Shown in pieces: positions 1 through 7,687 of a stretch of DNA of 58,072 bases. The notes under the pieces were generated by a model that made no database searches, was not told where the DNA came from, and saw only the letters and a program-made list of their open reading frames with translations. This DNA comes from an uncultured Spirochaetaceae bacterium. GTDB taxonomy: Bacteria > Spirochaetota > Spirochaetia > Sphaerochaetales > Sphaerochaetaceae. Position numbers and translations under genes: made by a program. The DNA lies in contig CALXLI010000041.1 of the NCBI GenBank assembly GCA_944389155.1, positions 1-58,072 on the forward strand. Reading direction: 5' to 3'. Each line of letters begins with the position of its first letter. The stretch's first letter is position 1.

Positions 1-120
1 AAGGCAACGGCGACAATAACGGGGCTTAACACCTACACGGTTCGGGACTACAGGCGCAAGTATGCTTCAGGGGACACGTCCTGGGCGTACAGGGGCAGCA
101 GCGAGAGCGCTGTCCGATAA
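1..120 (+). CDS. 3' end of an unidentified protein (partial)
   Basis: Frame 1 is open from the window edge to a TAA at 118-120 and gives 39 residues rich in Thr, Ser, Tyr and Arg. I do not recognise a family. The composition (small polar and aromatic residues, alternating pattern) would suit the end of a beta-rich surface or repeat protein, which is only a guess. It is visibly richer in G and C than the following intergenic DNA. A 10-bp inverted repeat follows at 182-213. Confidence 0.4.
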   Translation, partial: KATATITGLNTYTVRDYRRKYASGDTSWAYRGSSESAVR

Positions 121-181
121 TGAAATAAGGACATTTGATTTGGAATGCTAGTTCCGGATCTTTTGGATCAATTTTTGATGC

Positions 182-213
182 GAGCCGTTTCTTAGCCTGT
201 GCGGAAACGGCTC
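182..213 (+). terminator. Hairpin downstream of the partial gene
   Basis: Perfect 10-bp inverted repeat GAGCCGTTTC / GAAACGGCTC with a 12-nt loop, about 60 nt after the stop at 120. There is no T-tract after it, so it is either a weak intrinsic terminator or an mRNA 3'-end stabiliser. Confidence 0.4.
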
Positions 214-316
214 TTCAATGTCACTGTTTCGTTCAATCATTTTGTATAATCATCACATGATATGCCCTGTTTTATGAAGTTATGGACATATAAAGTCATT
301 TTCTAGTCATGAATTA

Positions 317-348
317 TTGTAAACTAATTTTTATTATATAGTTTACAA
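317..348. promoter_or_regulatory. BirA operator upstream of bioMNY
   Basis: Seen: TTGTAAACT, 14 nt, AGTTTACAA; the two 9-mers are perfect inverted complements. Known: BirA boxes follow TTGTAAAC-N14-16-GTTTACAA. The right arm contains TTTACA (342-347), which doubles as the -35 of the predicted bioM promoter, so bound BirA would block RNA polymerase. A BirA with an N-terminal helix-turn-helix is encoded at 54381-55334 in the same window. Confidence 0.85.
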
Positions 349-370
349 AGTTTACTGTTAATGTTAGTTT
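342..370 (+). promoter_or_regulatory. bioM promoter
   Basis: TTTACA (342-347), 17-nt spacer, extended -10 TG-T-TAGTTT (TG at 362-363, hexamer 365-370). The ATG at 378 lies only 7 nt after the -10 and no good Shine-Dalgarno precedes it, so the transcript may start at or next to the AUG. Confidence 0.5.
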
Positions 371-377
371 AGGCGTT

Positions 378-1118
378 ATGGAAAAGGCGCTTGAAGTTGA
401 GGATCTTTCATTGACCATCAATGGCAATACCATTCTCTGTGATGTTTCCTGCAGTTTGGAAAAGGGTTCGTTTGCTGCATTGTGTGGCCGTAATGGGGCA
501 GGAAAGAGCCAGCTGCTGCGCTGCATGAAAGGGCTGAGAAAGCCAAGTTCTGGAAATATCCTAATTGATGGTGCTGTTGCTGATGAAAAGACAAGGATGA
601 AACGAATTGCTCTTGTCTTTCAGAACGCAGAGATGCAGGTGGTAAGCCAAAGCGTTGAGAAGGATATAGCATTCGGTCCTGAGAATATGGGACTTGATGG
701 AAAAGAAGTTGAAAGGCGTGTCGATTATGCTATCACTCTGATGGGACTGCAGGATAAGGCAAAGCAGAGACCGCAGACACTTTCCGGTGGAGAGCTTCGT
801 AAATGCGCTATTGCAGGGATACTTGCAATGGAGCCGGATGTCATACTTCTGGATGAGCCTTTTGCCAACCTTGATTATCCTTCAACGCTTGCTGTGATAA
901 AAGCTCTCATTACTCTGCATGAAAAGGGCTATTCGATAATAGTTGTATCTCATGAGGCTGAGAAGTTCCTTTATCATACCGATACTCTTTTCATCATGGA
1001 TAAAGGCAGGATAGCGGAAGCAGGACATTCATCTTCCCTGTATTCGCTTTTGCCCGATTATGATATCTACATCCCTGATAACGCTTCATTCGAGGACCTT
1101 TCATGGCTGAAGCGATGA
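378..1118 (+). CDS. bioM: Biotin ECF transporter ATPase (BioM/EcfA-like)
   Basis: A 246-residue ABC ATPase that would energise biotin uptake as the EcfA component of an energy-coupling factor transporter on the inner face of the membrane. Visible motifs: Walker A GRNGAGKS (37-44), Q-loop with VFQN (80-83), signature LSGGE (135-139), Walker B VILLDE (155-160) and the H-switch in VVSHE near 195. Its 3' end overlaps the EcfT gene, and BioY follows, the classic bioMNY set. The gene carries the BirA operator just upstream, so expression should fall when biotin is plentiful. Assignment to biotin rests on the BioY neighbour and operator, because EcfA ATPases are alike across vitamins. Confidence 0.9.
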   Translation: MEKALEVEDLSLTINGNTILCDVSCSLEKGSFAALCGRNGAGKSQLLRCMKGLRKPSSGNILIDGAVADEKTRMKRIALVFQNAEMQVVSQSVEKDIAFGPENMGLDGKEVERRVDYAITLMGLQDKAKQRPQTLSGGELRKCAIAGILAMEPDVILLDEPFANLDYPSTLAVIKALITLHEKGYSIIVVSHEAEKFLYHTDTLFIMDKGRIAEAGHSSSLYSLLPDYDIYIPDNASFEDLSWLKR

Positions 1119-1822
1119 TCTTCCACTACAGGGACGCAGACAATGTGCTTGTACGTCTCAACCCGAATACAAAGCTTGTTGCGCTTCTTGCGTATTCTGC
1201 AATTGTTTCATCAGCTCCTGCTTCAGCTGTCTTTCCTCTGATCCTGATTCCATTGGGCGTGGCCTTTGCGATAAAGCTTCCATGGAGGACTTATCTTAAG
1301 GAAAGCATATTCTTCATAGTCATTGCCGTGCTTATGGCCATGACATCGTTTGTATCTCAGCGTGATGTGGTTGTTGCCTTATCGTCTACGCTTTCATTCC
1401 TTTCAATGGTGCTTGCCTCAATACTCCTTACAGATACGACAATGCCTGATGAGCTATCAAGATCGCTAGGATCTGCCTTGTCTCATATCATAGGGAAAAG
1501 CGGGTATGCACTCTCTGCGGTCTTTGAGATAACACTTTCGATGATTCCTTTGATAATAGACAGCACGATAGGGATATTCGAGGCAAGAAAGGCTAGGGGG
1601 GCATCATTTATAGCACATCCTATCAAAGCTGTATCAGAGCTCTCTGTAAGCATTCTCTCAGATCTTCTCGATAAAGCGGAAATATATATCGATGCACTAT
1701 ACAGCAGGGGCTATGACGCATCAAAGCGCCGCTCTGCAATGCCCTATAGAATATGTGACGCTGTGATCATCGCAGTATCTTTGATTGCAGTTGTCGTGAA
1801 TATAATCATGGAGGTTCTCTAA
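1103..1822 (+). CDS. bioN: ECF transporter transmembrane component (BioN/EcfT-like)
   Basis: A 239-residue membrane protein with about five hydrophobic segments. It carries the two Arg-containing coupling motifs typical of EcfT: ARKARGA near residue 166 and YSRGYDASKRR near 210; these couple to the ATPase grooves. Two starts are possible. The ATG at 1103 overlaps bioM by 16 nt, while the ATG at 1115 (protein start MIFHYRDAD) forms an ATGA overlap with the bioM stop and is my preferred start. It sits between bioM and bioY and would be translated by coupling. Confidence 0.85.
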   Translation: MAEAMIFHYRDADNVLVRLNPNTKLVALLAYSAIVSSAPASAVFPLILIPLGVAFAIKLPWRTYLKESIFFIVIAVLMAMTSFVSQRDVVVALSSTLSFLSMVLASILLTDTTMPDELSRSLGSALSHIIGKSGYALSAVFEITLSMIPLIIDSTIGIFEARKARGASFIAHPIKAVSELSVSILSDLLDKAEIYIDALYSRGYDASKRRSAMPYRICDAVIIAVSLIAVVVNIIMEVL

Positions 1823-2361
1823 TGGAAAGAAAGCAGATTACAAGGATTGTGCTTATAGCGCTCTTTGCGGCGTTGACCGCTGCAGGGGCTTTCATAAAGA
1901 TACCGATGGTTCCGGTACCTGTTACGCTTCAGACGCTGTTTGCGCTTCTGACGGCTGTTGCGCTTCCGCCATTGATGGCTCTCCTAAGCATGGCTGCTTA
2001 TCTCTTCATAGGTGCAATCGGCCTTCCTATATTCACGACAGGTGGAGGCCTTGCCGCAATGCTCGGGCCTACAGGAGGCTTCCTTATCGGAATGCTCCCT
2101 GCTGTGTTTGCTGCATCTCTTATAATGAAGGCTATCCCATCAAAGCTCAGGATAGCAGCGATTGCTGCATCGCTTGCTGCAACTGCAATCATATACTTTA
2201 TCGGTATGCCTTGGCTTTCTGTGAAGATGGACATTCCTTTATCCGCTGCACTGGCTTCTGGATTCCTGCCTTTCATTCCTGGCGATACACTGAAGATAAT
2301 CATAGCGGTTATAATCGCTCCTGTGATAAGGCCACGTGTGCAGCAGCTCCTTGAACAGTGA
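1822..2361 (+). CDS. bioY: Biotin substrate-binding protein BioY
   Basis: A 179-residue S-component with six hydrophobic stretches that binds biotin with high affinity and docks on the EcfAT module. Family signatures are clear: IPMVPVPVTLQTL after the first helix, GLPIFTTGGG and GPTGGFLIGML in the middle, and FIPGDTLKI near the C terminus. Its ATG overlaps the bioN stop by one base and has GGAGG (1810-1814) ahead of it. Length matches the family. It closes the bioMNY operon, and no biotin synthesis gene is nearby, so the cell may rely on scavenging; that is inference from this window only. Confidence 0.93.
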   Translation: MERKQITRIVLIALFAALTAAGAFIKIPMVPVPVTLQTLFALLTAVALPPLMALLSMAAYLFIGAIGLPIFTTGGGLAAMLGPTGGFLIGMLPAVFAASLIMKAIPSKLRIAAIAASLAATAIIYFIGMPWLSVKMDIPLSAALASGFLPFIPGDTLKIIIAVIIAPVIRPRVQQLLEQ

Positions 2362-2481
2362 TATCAGTTTGCGCTTTTCGGGGTTATCTGGCAAAAAATA
2401 CTTTGCGCTTTTTTCTTTTTTTTCACTCTCCATATCCGAGTTTCGAAAACCTTATATATACCAGTCAACGCAGCTGTCAGT

Positions 2482-2510
2482 TTGCTTGCATGATGATTCA
2501 TATGCATAAT
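2482..2510 (+). promoter_or_regulatory. Candidate promoter for the small toxin mRNA
   Basis: TTGCTT (2482-2487), 17 nt, CATAAT (2505-2510). It would give an untranslated leader of about 105 nt before the 30-codon ORF at 2623. A hairpin GTCAGG / CCTGAC lies inside this leader near 2570-2592. The rest of 2362-2481 shows no gene. Confidence 0.35.
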
Positions 2511-2622
2511 GGATATGGTACTGCCATGAAATAGTGGACGGCTTGGCCTCTGGTGTTCGGATTATCGGATGTCAGGGGCATTGCTTCCTGACTCTTCGGC
2601 ATCGTTGATGAAGCAGGCGCTT

Positions 2623-2715
2623 ATGACGGACTTTGAGTTGCTGTCTCTGGTGATATCAATCATCAGCTTAGTGATACTTGTTCGAAAAAGTAAGGCCGCC
2701 CAAAAACTCCACTAA
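2623..2715 (+). CDS. Holin-like type I toxin candidate (30 aa)
   Basis: A 30-codon ORF giving MTDFELLSLVISIIS then LVILVRKSKAAQKLH. It has a short acidic N terminus, one hydrophobic helix (about residues 6-20) and a basic tail. This is the layout of the Hol-Tox/'putative holin-like toxin' peptides common in Firmicutes (typical start M-x-x-[FY]-E-x-L-S-L), which belong to the type I toxin-antitoxin group and act at the membrane. An intrinsic terminator overlaps the stop codon, also typical. No clear Shine-Dalgarno is present, in line with the poor translation of many type I toxins. The antitoxin RNA is not identified. It lies next to a dead transposase, so transfer is plausible. Confidence is limited by its length. 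Confidence 0.55.
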   Translation: MTDFELLSLVISIISLVILVRKSKAAQKLH

Positions 2716-2735
2716 TTTGGACGGTCTTTTCGTTT
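2696..2735 (+). terminator. Terminator overlapping the toxin stop codon
   Basis: CCGCCCAAA (2696-2704) pairs with TTTGGACGG (2716-2724) with one mismatch; a T-rich run follows (2725-2735). The stop codon of the 30-aa ORF sits in the loop. Confidence 0.65.
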
Positions 2736-2794
2736 AGATCAGTGTGCATTAAGATAATCTGCATTCCATCCCTCATATATATCCCGGAGGCCTT

Positions 2795-3397
2795 TCAGAT
2801 CACCTTCGCATTCGCCGCCTCGCCGTCCTTCGGCATCTGATCCATGCCGAATGCGCGTATAGGCCTTTTTATGCCTGCAATATGGACAGTGTTCCTGTAT
2901 CTCCCATTCCTGTCACCCTCATCGCCATAGCATATCCGGTGCGTATTGCCATACTGGTTGAGGTCTATGGATCTGTACTGGCTGCAGAACTTGAGAGAGC
3001 CGTTTTTCCTGCCGGTCTTCTCCTTCTTCTTTGCCAAGGACTTCATATCATTCCTTACGTCCTTGTATACGGACTGCAGGAACTTGGCAGGCATCTCCAG
3101 TTGCCTTGGCACCTTATTCCCTTCCTTGTCGAGGGAATGGATATCACGGGTGGAGGTATCAAAGGCCCTGAACTCATCAGGAGGAAGGGCGAGAAGATAG
3201 TTCCTGAGCCACCTTGCCTCGACGAAATAGCCTTCGAGCTTCTGTCTCTCTGCATTGCTCAGGCACTTCATGTCCAGCTTAAGCTCAACAGGAACTGGAA
3301 TCATAAGAGCGTGACGGGCCTTCGTCGCCTTGATGGACGACTTTATCGTTGCATTTTTCTGTTCTCTTTTGAGTGCTTTGATCTCTTCTGATCCCAT
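2795..3397 (-). pseudogene. Truncated TnpB/IS605 OrfB-like transposase (N-terminal part)
   Basis: Reading from the ATG at 3397 gives about 200 residues. The stretch EGYFVEARWLRNYLLAL is characteristic of the N-terminal WED/REC region of TnpB (IS200/IS605 OrfB), the RNA-guided nuclease ancestor of Cas12. The frame ends at a TGA (2795-2797), after which it would continue as KASGIYM and then lose similarity near 2770. The RuvC active-site half, the zinc ribbon and the element end are absent. So this is a broken remnant, not an active nuclease. No TnpA partner is present. A TATAAT lies 7 nt before the ATG. Confidence 0.65.
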
Positions 3398-3404
3398 CAA
3401 TATT

Positions 3405-3410
3405 ATTATA
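3405..3410 (-). promoter_or_regulatory. -10 box of the TnpB-like remnant
   Basis: TATAAT (reverse strand), 7 nt before the ATG at 3397. The surrounding sequence, AAACGGGCTATAATAA on the reverse strand, recurs nearly unchanged in front of the dead ATPase at 39702. Confidence 0.5.
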
Positions 3411-3451
3411 GCCCGTTTTTAATCTTATTAAGCAGAACAGATAACAACTGA

Positions 3452-3508
3452 ACGCAATTCATCAGCCATCTTGAAAGGTGGCAGCTTTCTTGCCTGTCTT
3501 ATGTAAAA
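3452..3508 (-). repeat. Dispersed coding-like repeat, copy A
   Basis: Reverse-strand reading FYIRQARKLPPFKMADELR. It matches the segment at 48499-48555 at 12 of 19 residues, and several of the base differences are synonymous. It sits just downstream of rpiB. No ORF of useful length surrounds it; probably a remnant of a lost gene or element. Confidence 0.45.
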
Positions 3509-3567
3509 ACACCATCTGCTTTCGTTTTGGGATCAAAGATCTGAGAATTTGGAGTCTTATCTATAGC

Positions 3568-4008
3568 TCACTTTCCCTCAAGTGCCATCATCTTTGCTAT
3601 ACGACGTTCATGGCGGCCACCTTCAAATTCTGCATCTATGAAAGCATCAAGGATCTCCACTGGATCCTCGCTGTATTCAACACGGCCCCCGAAAGCTATG
3701 AAGTTCGCATTGTTGTGGCGCTTTGTCATTTCAGCAGAGTACCTTGTCTGGGGCAAGGCGCATCTTATTCCATTCATCTTGTTTGACGATATCGATATCC
3801 CGATACCTGTTCCGCAGAGAAGAACGCCGAAGTCATATCCGCCTTTCCTGTATTCATTCACGCATTCTTCGGCTTTGTCTGGGTAATCAACGCTCTCTTC
3901 TGTGGCTGTTCCAAGGTACTTTACCTCATAGCCTCTGTTCTCAAGATGTGATTTAAGACGTGCTGCAAGCTCTACAGCGCCATGATCATTGGCCATTACA
4001 ACTTTCAT
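3568..4008 (-). CDS. rpiB: Ribose-5-phosphate isomerase B
   Basis: A 146-residue RpiB/LacAB-family isomerase that interconverts ribulose 5-phosphate and ribose 5-phosphate in the pentose phosphate pathway. Key features: MANDHGAVELA at the N terminus (substrate loop), the LLCGTGIGISI stretch with the catalytic Cys near residue 66, and HNNANFIAFGGR with the conserved His and Asn. An in-frame ATG at 4026 exists, but GAGGAGA lies just before the ATG at 4008, so that start is chosen. It is transcribed divergently from the pyrophosphatase gene. RpiB sits within a broader family of sugar-phosphate isomerases, so another pentose or hexose phosphate cannot be excluded. Confidence 0.88.
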   Translation of the reverse strand: MKVVMANDHGAVELAARLKSHLENRGYEVKYLGTATEESVDYPDKAEECVNEYRKGGYDFGVLLCGTGIGISISSNKMNGIRCALPQTRYSAEMTKRHNNANFIAFGGRVEYSEDPVEILDAFIDAEFEGGRHERRIAKMMALEGK

Positions 4009-4033
4009 GCTTTTCTCCTCGCGCATTAGAGTT

Positions 4034-4045
4034 TAACATTTATCT
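4034..4045 (+). promoter_or_regulatory. -10 box 6 nt before the pyrophosphatase AUG
   Basis: TAACAT (4034-4039) is followed by 6 nt and the ATG at 4046. There is no Shine-Dalgarno, so the mRNA is predicted to start at the AUG. Confidence 0.4.
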
Positions 4046-5674
4046 ATGAAAATATACATAACCGGACACAGAAACCCTGATATGGACTCGGTTGCCGCTG
4101 CTTACTCATATTCAGTGCTTAAGAATCAGATAGACAGCGACAATGAATACATACCTGTGATGCTTGGTCCTGCGGGGAAAAGGGCGAAGAAGGTATTCGG
4201 AGAGCTTGGCATATCCCTTCCGCGCTTCCTGCATGATGTAAGGCCGCGGGTAGGGGAGGTTGCGAGGGAACCTCGCTATTCAGTTGCATCTTCAGATTCC
4301 CTGTATTCCCTTATGGACATATTCATGCGTTACCGTCCATCTGTTGTTCCCGTCATTGATGATGGTGAATACAAAGGGCTGCTGGCTTCGGATGATATCA
4401 ATGCATTCTTCCTTCGGGAGAACAGGAAAGGAGGAAGGCTTTCATATCTATTATCAGAGGAGAATATAGGGCATACCATAGAGGGAAAGTATATCAAGAC
4501 AGGTTCCATTTCACTGTTCCGTGCTCCCTGCATGGTCGGTGCTATGGAGTATGGAACGTATATAGAACGCCTGGATGCCCTCTCTGAGAAACCTGTTCTG
4601 GTTATCGGATACAGGAAGAACCATATAGAAGCTGCAATCGAACGGGGCCTTCCCGGAATCGTGCTTACAGGAATCAGCTCGGAAAATGATATAGATATAG
4701 ATTTTTCCGATTACCCTGGTTTTGTATATCTTTCCTCTGTCGATACTGCAGAGACGATCAGGAGGCTGAGGCTGTCAACACCTGTTCAGGATATAATCCC
4801 AGAAGAGGGTGAAGATAGGCATATTGATGCAGATATGCTGTTTGATGATGCGAAGAAGAAGCTTCAGGAGAGCGAATACAGGGGGCTTTCCGTGTTCAGG
4901 AACGGAAAGTGGATCGGCTTTGTCACCAGACGCTGCTTTCTCGACAAGCCACGGCAGAAGCTTATACTTGTTGATCACAACGAGCCAGAGCAGAGCGTCG
5001 TCGGCATCGAGGATGCTGATGTCATCGAGATAATCGACCACCATCGTCTATCTCCTCCCCGTATGACAACGCCTATATATATTGTATCGAATCCTCTAGG
5101 CTCGACCTGTTCGATAATCTATGAGCAGTTCAGGAAATGGGGTATTGATATAGACAGGACAACAGCACGCATCATGCTCTCTGGCCTTGTATCGGATACT
5201 GTGATGCTGAAAAGCCCCACAACCACGGCTTACGATGAGCATGTCGCACGCAGACTATGCGCCATAGGTGGAATCGAAAGCTTTGAAGAGTACTGCAGCG
5301 ATCTCTTTTCCGGTGAGGCGACGCTTGGGGAGCAGGATCCTATTGCAGCAATCGAAAGCGATCTCAAAGCTTATAATGAGTCAGGCGTCAAGTTTGCTAT
5401 CGGTCAGGTTGAGGTTGTCGATCTCAGCGATGCACTCTCTTCAAGCGCCCGATACATAAAGGCCTTGGAGGAGGTCAGGGCAGAGCGTTCACTGGATTGG
5501 GCAATGCTTATGGTATCGGATGTTGTCCGTGGAAATTCCCTGCTGTTTGCAACAGAGCATGAGAAAGAGACTTCTCTTCCATATGAGAGGATTGCAGAAG
5601 GTGTCTATGACCTTCCAGAGGTCCTTTCAAGGAAGAAACAGCTGCTTCCATCTGTACTGAGAGCACTTGGATGA
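4046..5674 (+). CDS. ppaC: CBS/DRTGG-containing family II inorganic pyrophosphatase
   Basis: A 542-residue Mn-dependent inorganic pyrophosphatase that hydrolyses PPi to phosphate and pulls biosynthetic reactions forward. DHH-type metal motifs are visible: GHRNPDMDSV (7-16), VDHNEPEQSV near 309 and IIDHHR near 330. The DHHA2 domain follows, ending in the family's SRKKQLLPSV substrate-binding motif near 529. Between the first and second metal motifs lie about 230 extra residues that fit a CBS-DRTGG-CBS regulatory insert, as in clostridial CBS-PPases controlled by AMP/ATP and diadenosine polyphosphates. Length agrees with this longer subtype. No Shine-Dalgarno precedes the ATG. Confidence 0.9.
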   Translation: MKIYITGHRNPDMDSVAAAYSYSVLKNQIDSDNEYIPVMLGPAGKRAKKVFGELGISLPRFLHDVRPRVGEVAREPRYSVASSDSLYSLMDIFMRYRPSVVPVIDDGEYKGLLASDDINAFFLRENRKGGRLSYLLSEENIGHTIEGKYIKTGSISLFRAPCMVGAMEYGTYIERLDALSEKPVLVIGYRKNHIEAAIERGLPGIVLTGISSENDIDIDFSDYPGFVYLSSVDTAETIRRLRLSTPVQDIIPEEGEDRHIDADMLFDDAKKKLQESEYRGLSVFRNGKWIGFVTRRCFLDKPRQKLILVDHNEPEQSVVGIEDADVIEIIDHHRLSPPRMTTPIYIVSNPLGSTCSIIYEQFRKWGIDIDRTTARIMLSGLVSDTVMLKSPTTTAYDEHVARRLCAIGGIESFEEYCSDLFSGEATLGEQDPIAAIESDLKAYNESGVKFAIGQVEVVDLSDALSSSARYIKALEEVRAERSLDWAMLMVSDVVRGNSLLFATEHEKETSLPYERIAEGVYDLPEVLSRKKQLLPSVLRALG

Positions 5675-7687
5675 TTACATTCCCTGTATTTTCCTGATTG
5701 ATGGAATCTGACGTATGGCCTGTGTCGTGAGCTTCATGGCGTTCTCATTATCTGCACTGATGGTGAATGTGCCAACGAGTCCTTCCGGGCCTGCATCCAA
5801 TGCGCCTTGGATCAGATGGGCTCCATGCTTTCTCACAGCATTGTCTATCTCGCTGAAAAGCTCTGTGTTTTCCTTTGCGACAACGGAGAACCGCCGTACA
5901 AGTTCCTGGCTGTCCCATTCAACAGGGACTATCCTTGCCTCTGCTTCCGGCATGTTCTTCAGGTTCGGACAGTCCTTTTTGTGTATGACATAACCCCTTC
6001 CTCTTGTTATATATGCGACAATCTCATCTCCGTGTACCGGGTTGCAGCATTTCGCGAAGTCGAAGATGATATTGCTGTTATCTCCTATTATGACAGCCTC
6101 TTTCTTGTCCCTTGATATGAACTTCAGCCCCTGCATCACAGGGAAGATAGGTTTCTTCTCCACAGGCTGTGGCTGTGCTTTCTTCTTCTCTTCCGGAGCA
6201 GCTATCGCGATGTTTGAAGATGCGTTCTTGTTAAGCCATGCCCTTATCTTCTTCCTTGCAGCATTTGTCTGTGCATATTCCAGCCACTGCTGATTAGGAT
6301 GTGCTGACGGACTTGTAAGGATCTCTACTATCTGTGTGTTTGCAAGAGGCTTGTTAAGAGGGATTATTGAACCATCCGCCCTTGCACCTGAGCAGTGGTT
6401 GCCGATCTCAGAGTGGACTTTATATGCAAAATCAAGGGCTGTTGATCCTACTGGCAGCTCTATTACATGGCCTTGCGGGGTAAAGACGACTATCGAATCC
6501 TTCAATAGCTCGTTCTTTATCTCATCCATGAAGTCTTCGCTCTGCTCGATTTCCTTTGACCAGGTCTTTATCTTCTTGATTATCTTCTGGTAGTTGATTG
6601 AGTCAACGGTCTTCCATGTTCCGGACTCAGAGCCGGATGCCGCCTTATAAGCCCAGTGAGCTGCAACACCTTCCTCTGCTGTCTTGTGCATCTCCTGAGT
6701 CCTTATCTGGATTTCAAGATGCTTGTTCTGAGGCCCCAGCACGGTTGTATGCAGCGACTGATAGTTATTCGCCTTCGGCATTGCTATATAATCCTTGAAT
6801 CTTCCCTCTATGGGAATCCACGTGGAGTGGATGATTCCGAGGATCGTATAGCACTCAACTGTTGTCTGGCAGATCACGCGCACGCCTAGGATGTCATAGA
6901 TCTCATCGATCTCCTTCTTCCTCTTCTTTATCTTCTGATAGATGGAGTAGGCATGCTTGACCCTTCCAGTTATCTCTATATCTGTGATGCCTGCTTTCCT
7001 GCAGGCTTCTGCTATTGCCCTTGATACCTGCTTTATATATGCAGTGTATTCACCTTTCTTTTCAAGAAGGTATCCATTGATGTAATCATAGGATTCAGGC
7101 TTGAGGGCTTTGAGAGACAGGTCCTCAAGCTCGCTCTTTATCGTTGACATGCCAAGGCTGTCGGCAATAGGTGCGAATATGTCGAGGCAATCCTGTGCAA
7201 AGGCGCGGCGGCGCTCAGGAGACAGTCCCGATATAGTCCTCATGTTATGGAGCTTATCCGCAAGCTTTATAAGTATGACACGAAGGTCCTTCGACATGGC
7301 GAAGAACATCTTCTTTATCGTTTCAGCTTCCTGTATGGATTTCTCGTCAGTGATCCTGCTTATCTTGGTTACAGCCTGGACCATCTCTCCGACTTCCTTT
7401 CCGAAGAGCGTGGAGATTTCCTCTTCGCTTGTATCCGTGTCTTCGAGGGTGTCATGCAGCAGGCCGGCTGCAACTGTATCGGCATCCATTCCGATCTGCA
7501 TCAGTATCTCGGCAACCGCTATAGGATGGGTGATATATGGCTGTCCTGTCTTTCTCTTCTGATCTCCGTGCCTTTTTGCAGCGAAAACCGCAGCCGATGA
7601 AATCTTGTCCTTGTCTTCATCGGAGTATTTGATGATCTTCTTTACGAATTTATCGACCAAATCCTTGTTAGGAAAGTCTTCTCCCAT
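5675..7687 (-). CDS. rel: Bifunctional (p)ppGpp synthetase/hydrolase
   Basis: A 670-residue RelA/SpoT homologue that makes and degrades (p)ppGpp in the stringent response. The N-terminal HD hydrolase is intact (HPIAVAEI, LLHDTLEDT, LADKLHNMRT). The synthetase follows, with YDILGVRVI and YQSLHTTVLGP. A TGS domain starts near VVFTPQGHVIELPVG (about residue 403), then a Cys-containing region (CCNPVHGDEI) and a C-terminal ACT domain. The domain set is complete, so both activities are expected. It overlaps prmC by 20 nt and is the last gene of sbcB-prfA-prmC-rel. It is the only long RSH gene in this window. Confidence 0.93.
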   Translation of the reverse strand: MGEDFPNKDLVDKFVKKIIKYSDEDKDKISSAAVFAAKRHGDQKRKTGQPYITHPIAVAEILMQIGMDADTVAAGLLHDTLEDTDTSEEEISTLFGKEVGEMVQAVTKISRITDEKSIQEAETIKKMFFAMSKDLRVILIKLADKLHNMRTISGLSPERRRAFAQDCLDIFAPIADSLGMSTIKSELEDLSLKALKPESYDYINGYLLEKKGEYTAYIKQVSRAIAEACRKAGITDIEITGRVKHAYSIYQKIKKRKKEIDEIYDILGVRVICQTTVECYTILGIIHSTWIPIEGRFKDYIAMPKANNYQSLHTTVLGPQNKHLEIQIRTQEMHKTAEEGVAAHWAYKAASGSESGTWKTVDSINYQKIIKKIKTWSKEIEQSEDFMDEIKNELLKDSIVVFTPQGHVIELPVGSTALDFAYKVHSEIGNHCSGARADGSIIPLNKPLANTQIVEILTSPSAHPNQQWLEYAQTNAARKKIRAWLNKNASSNIAIAAPEEKKKAQPQPVEKKPIFPVMQGLKFISRDKKEAVIIGDNSNIIFDFAKCCNPVHGDEIVAYITRGRGYVIHKKDCPNLKNMPEAEARIVPVEWDSQELVRRFSVVAKENTELFSEIDNAVRKHGAHLIQGALDAGPEGLVGTFTISADNENAMKLTTQAIRQIPSIRKIQGM

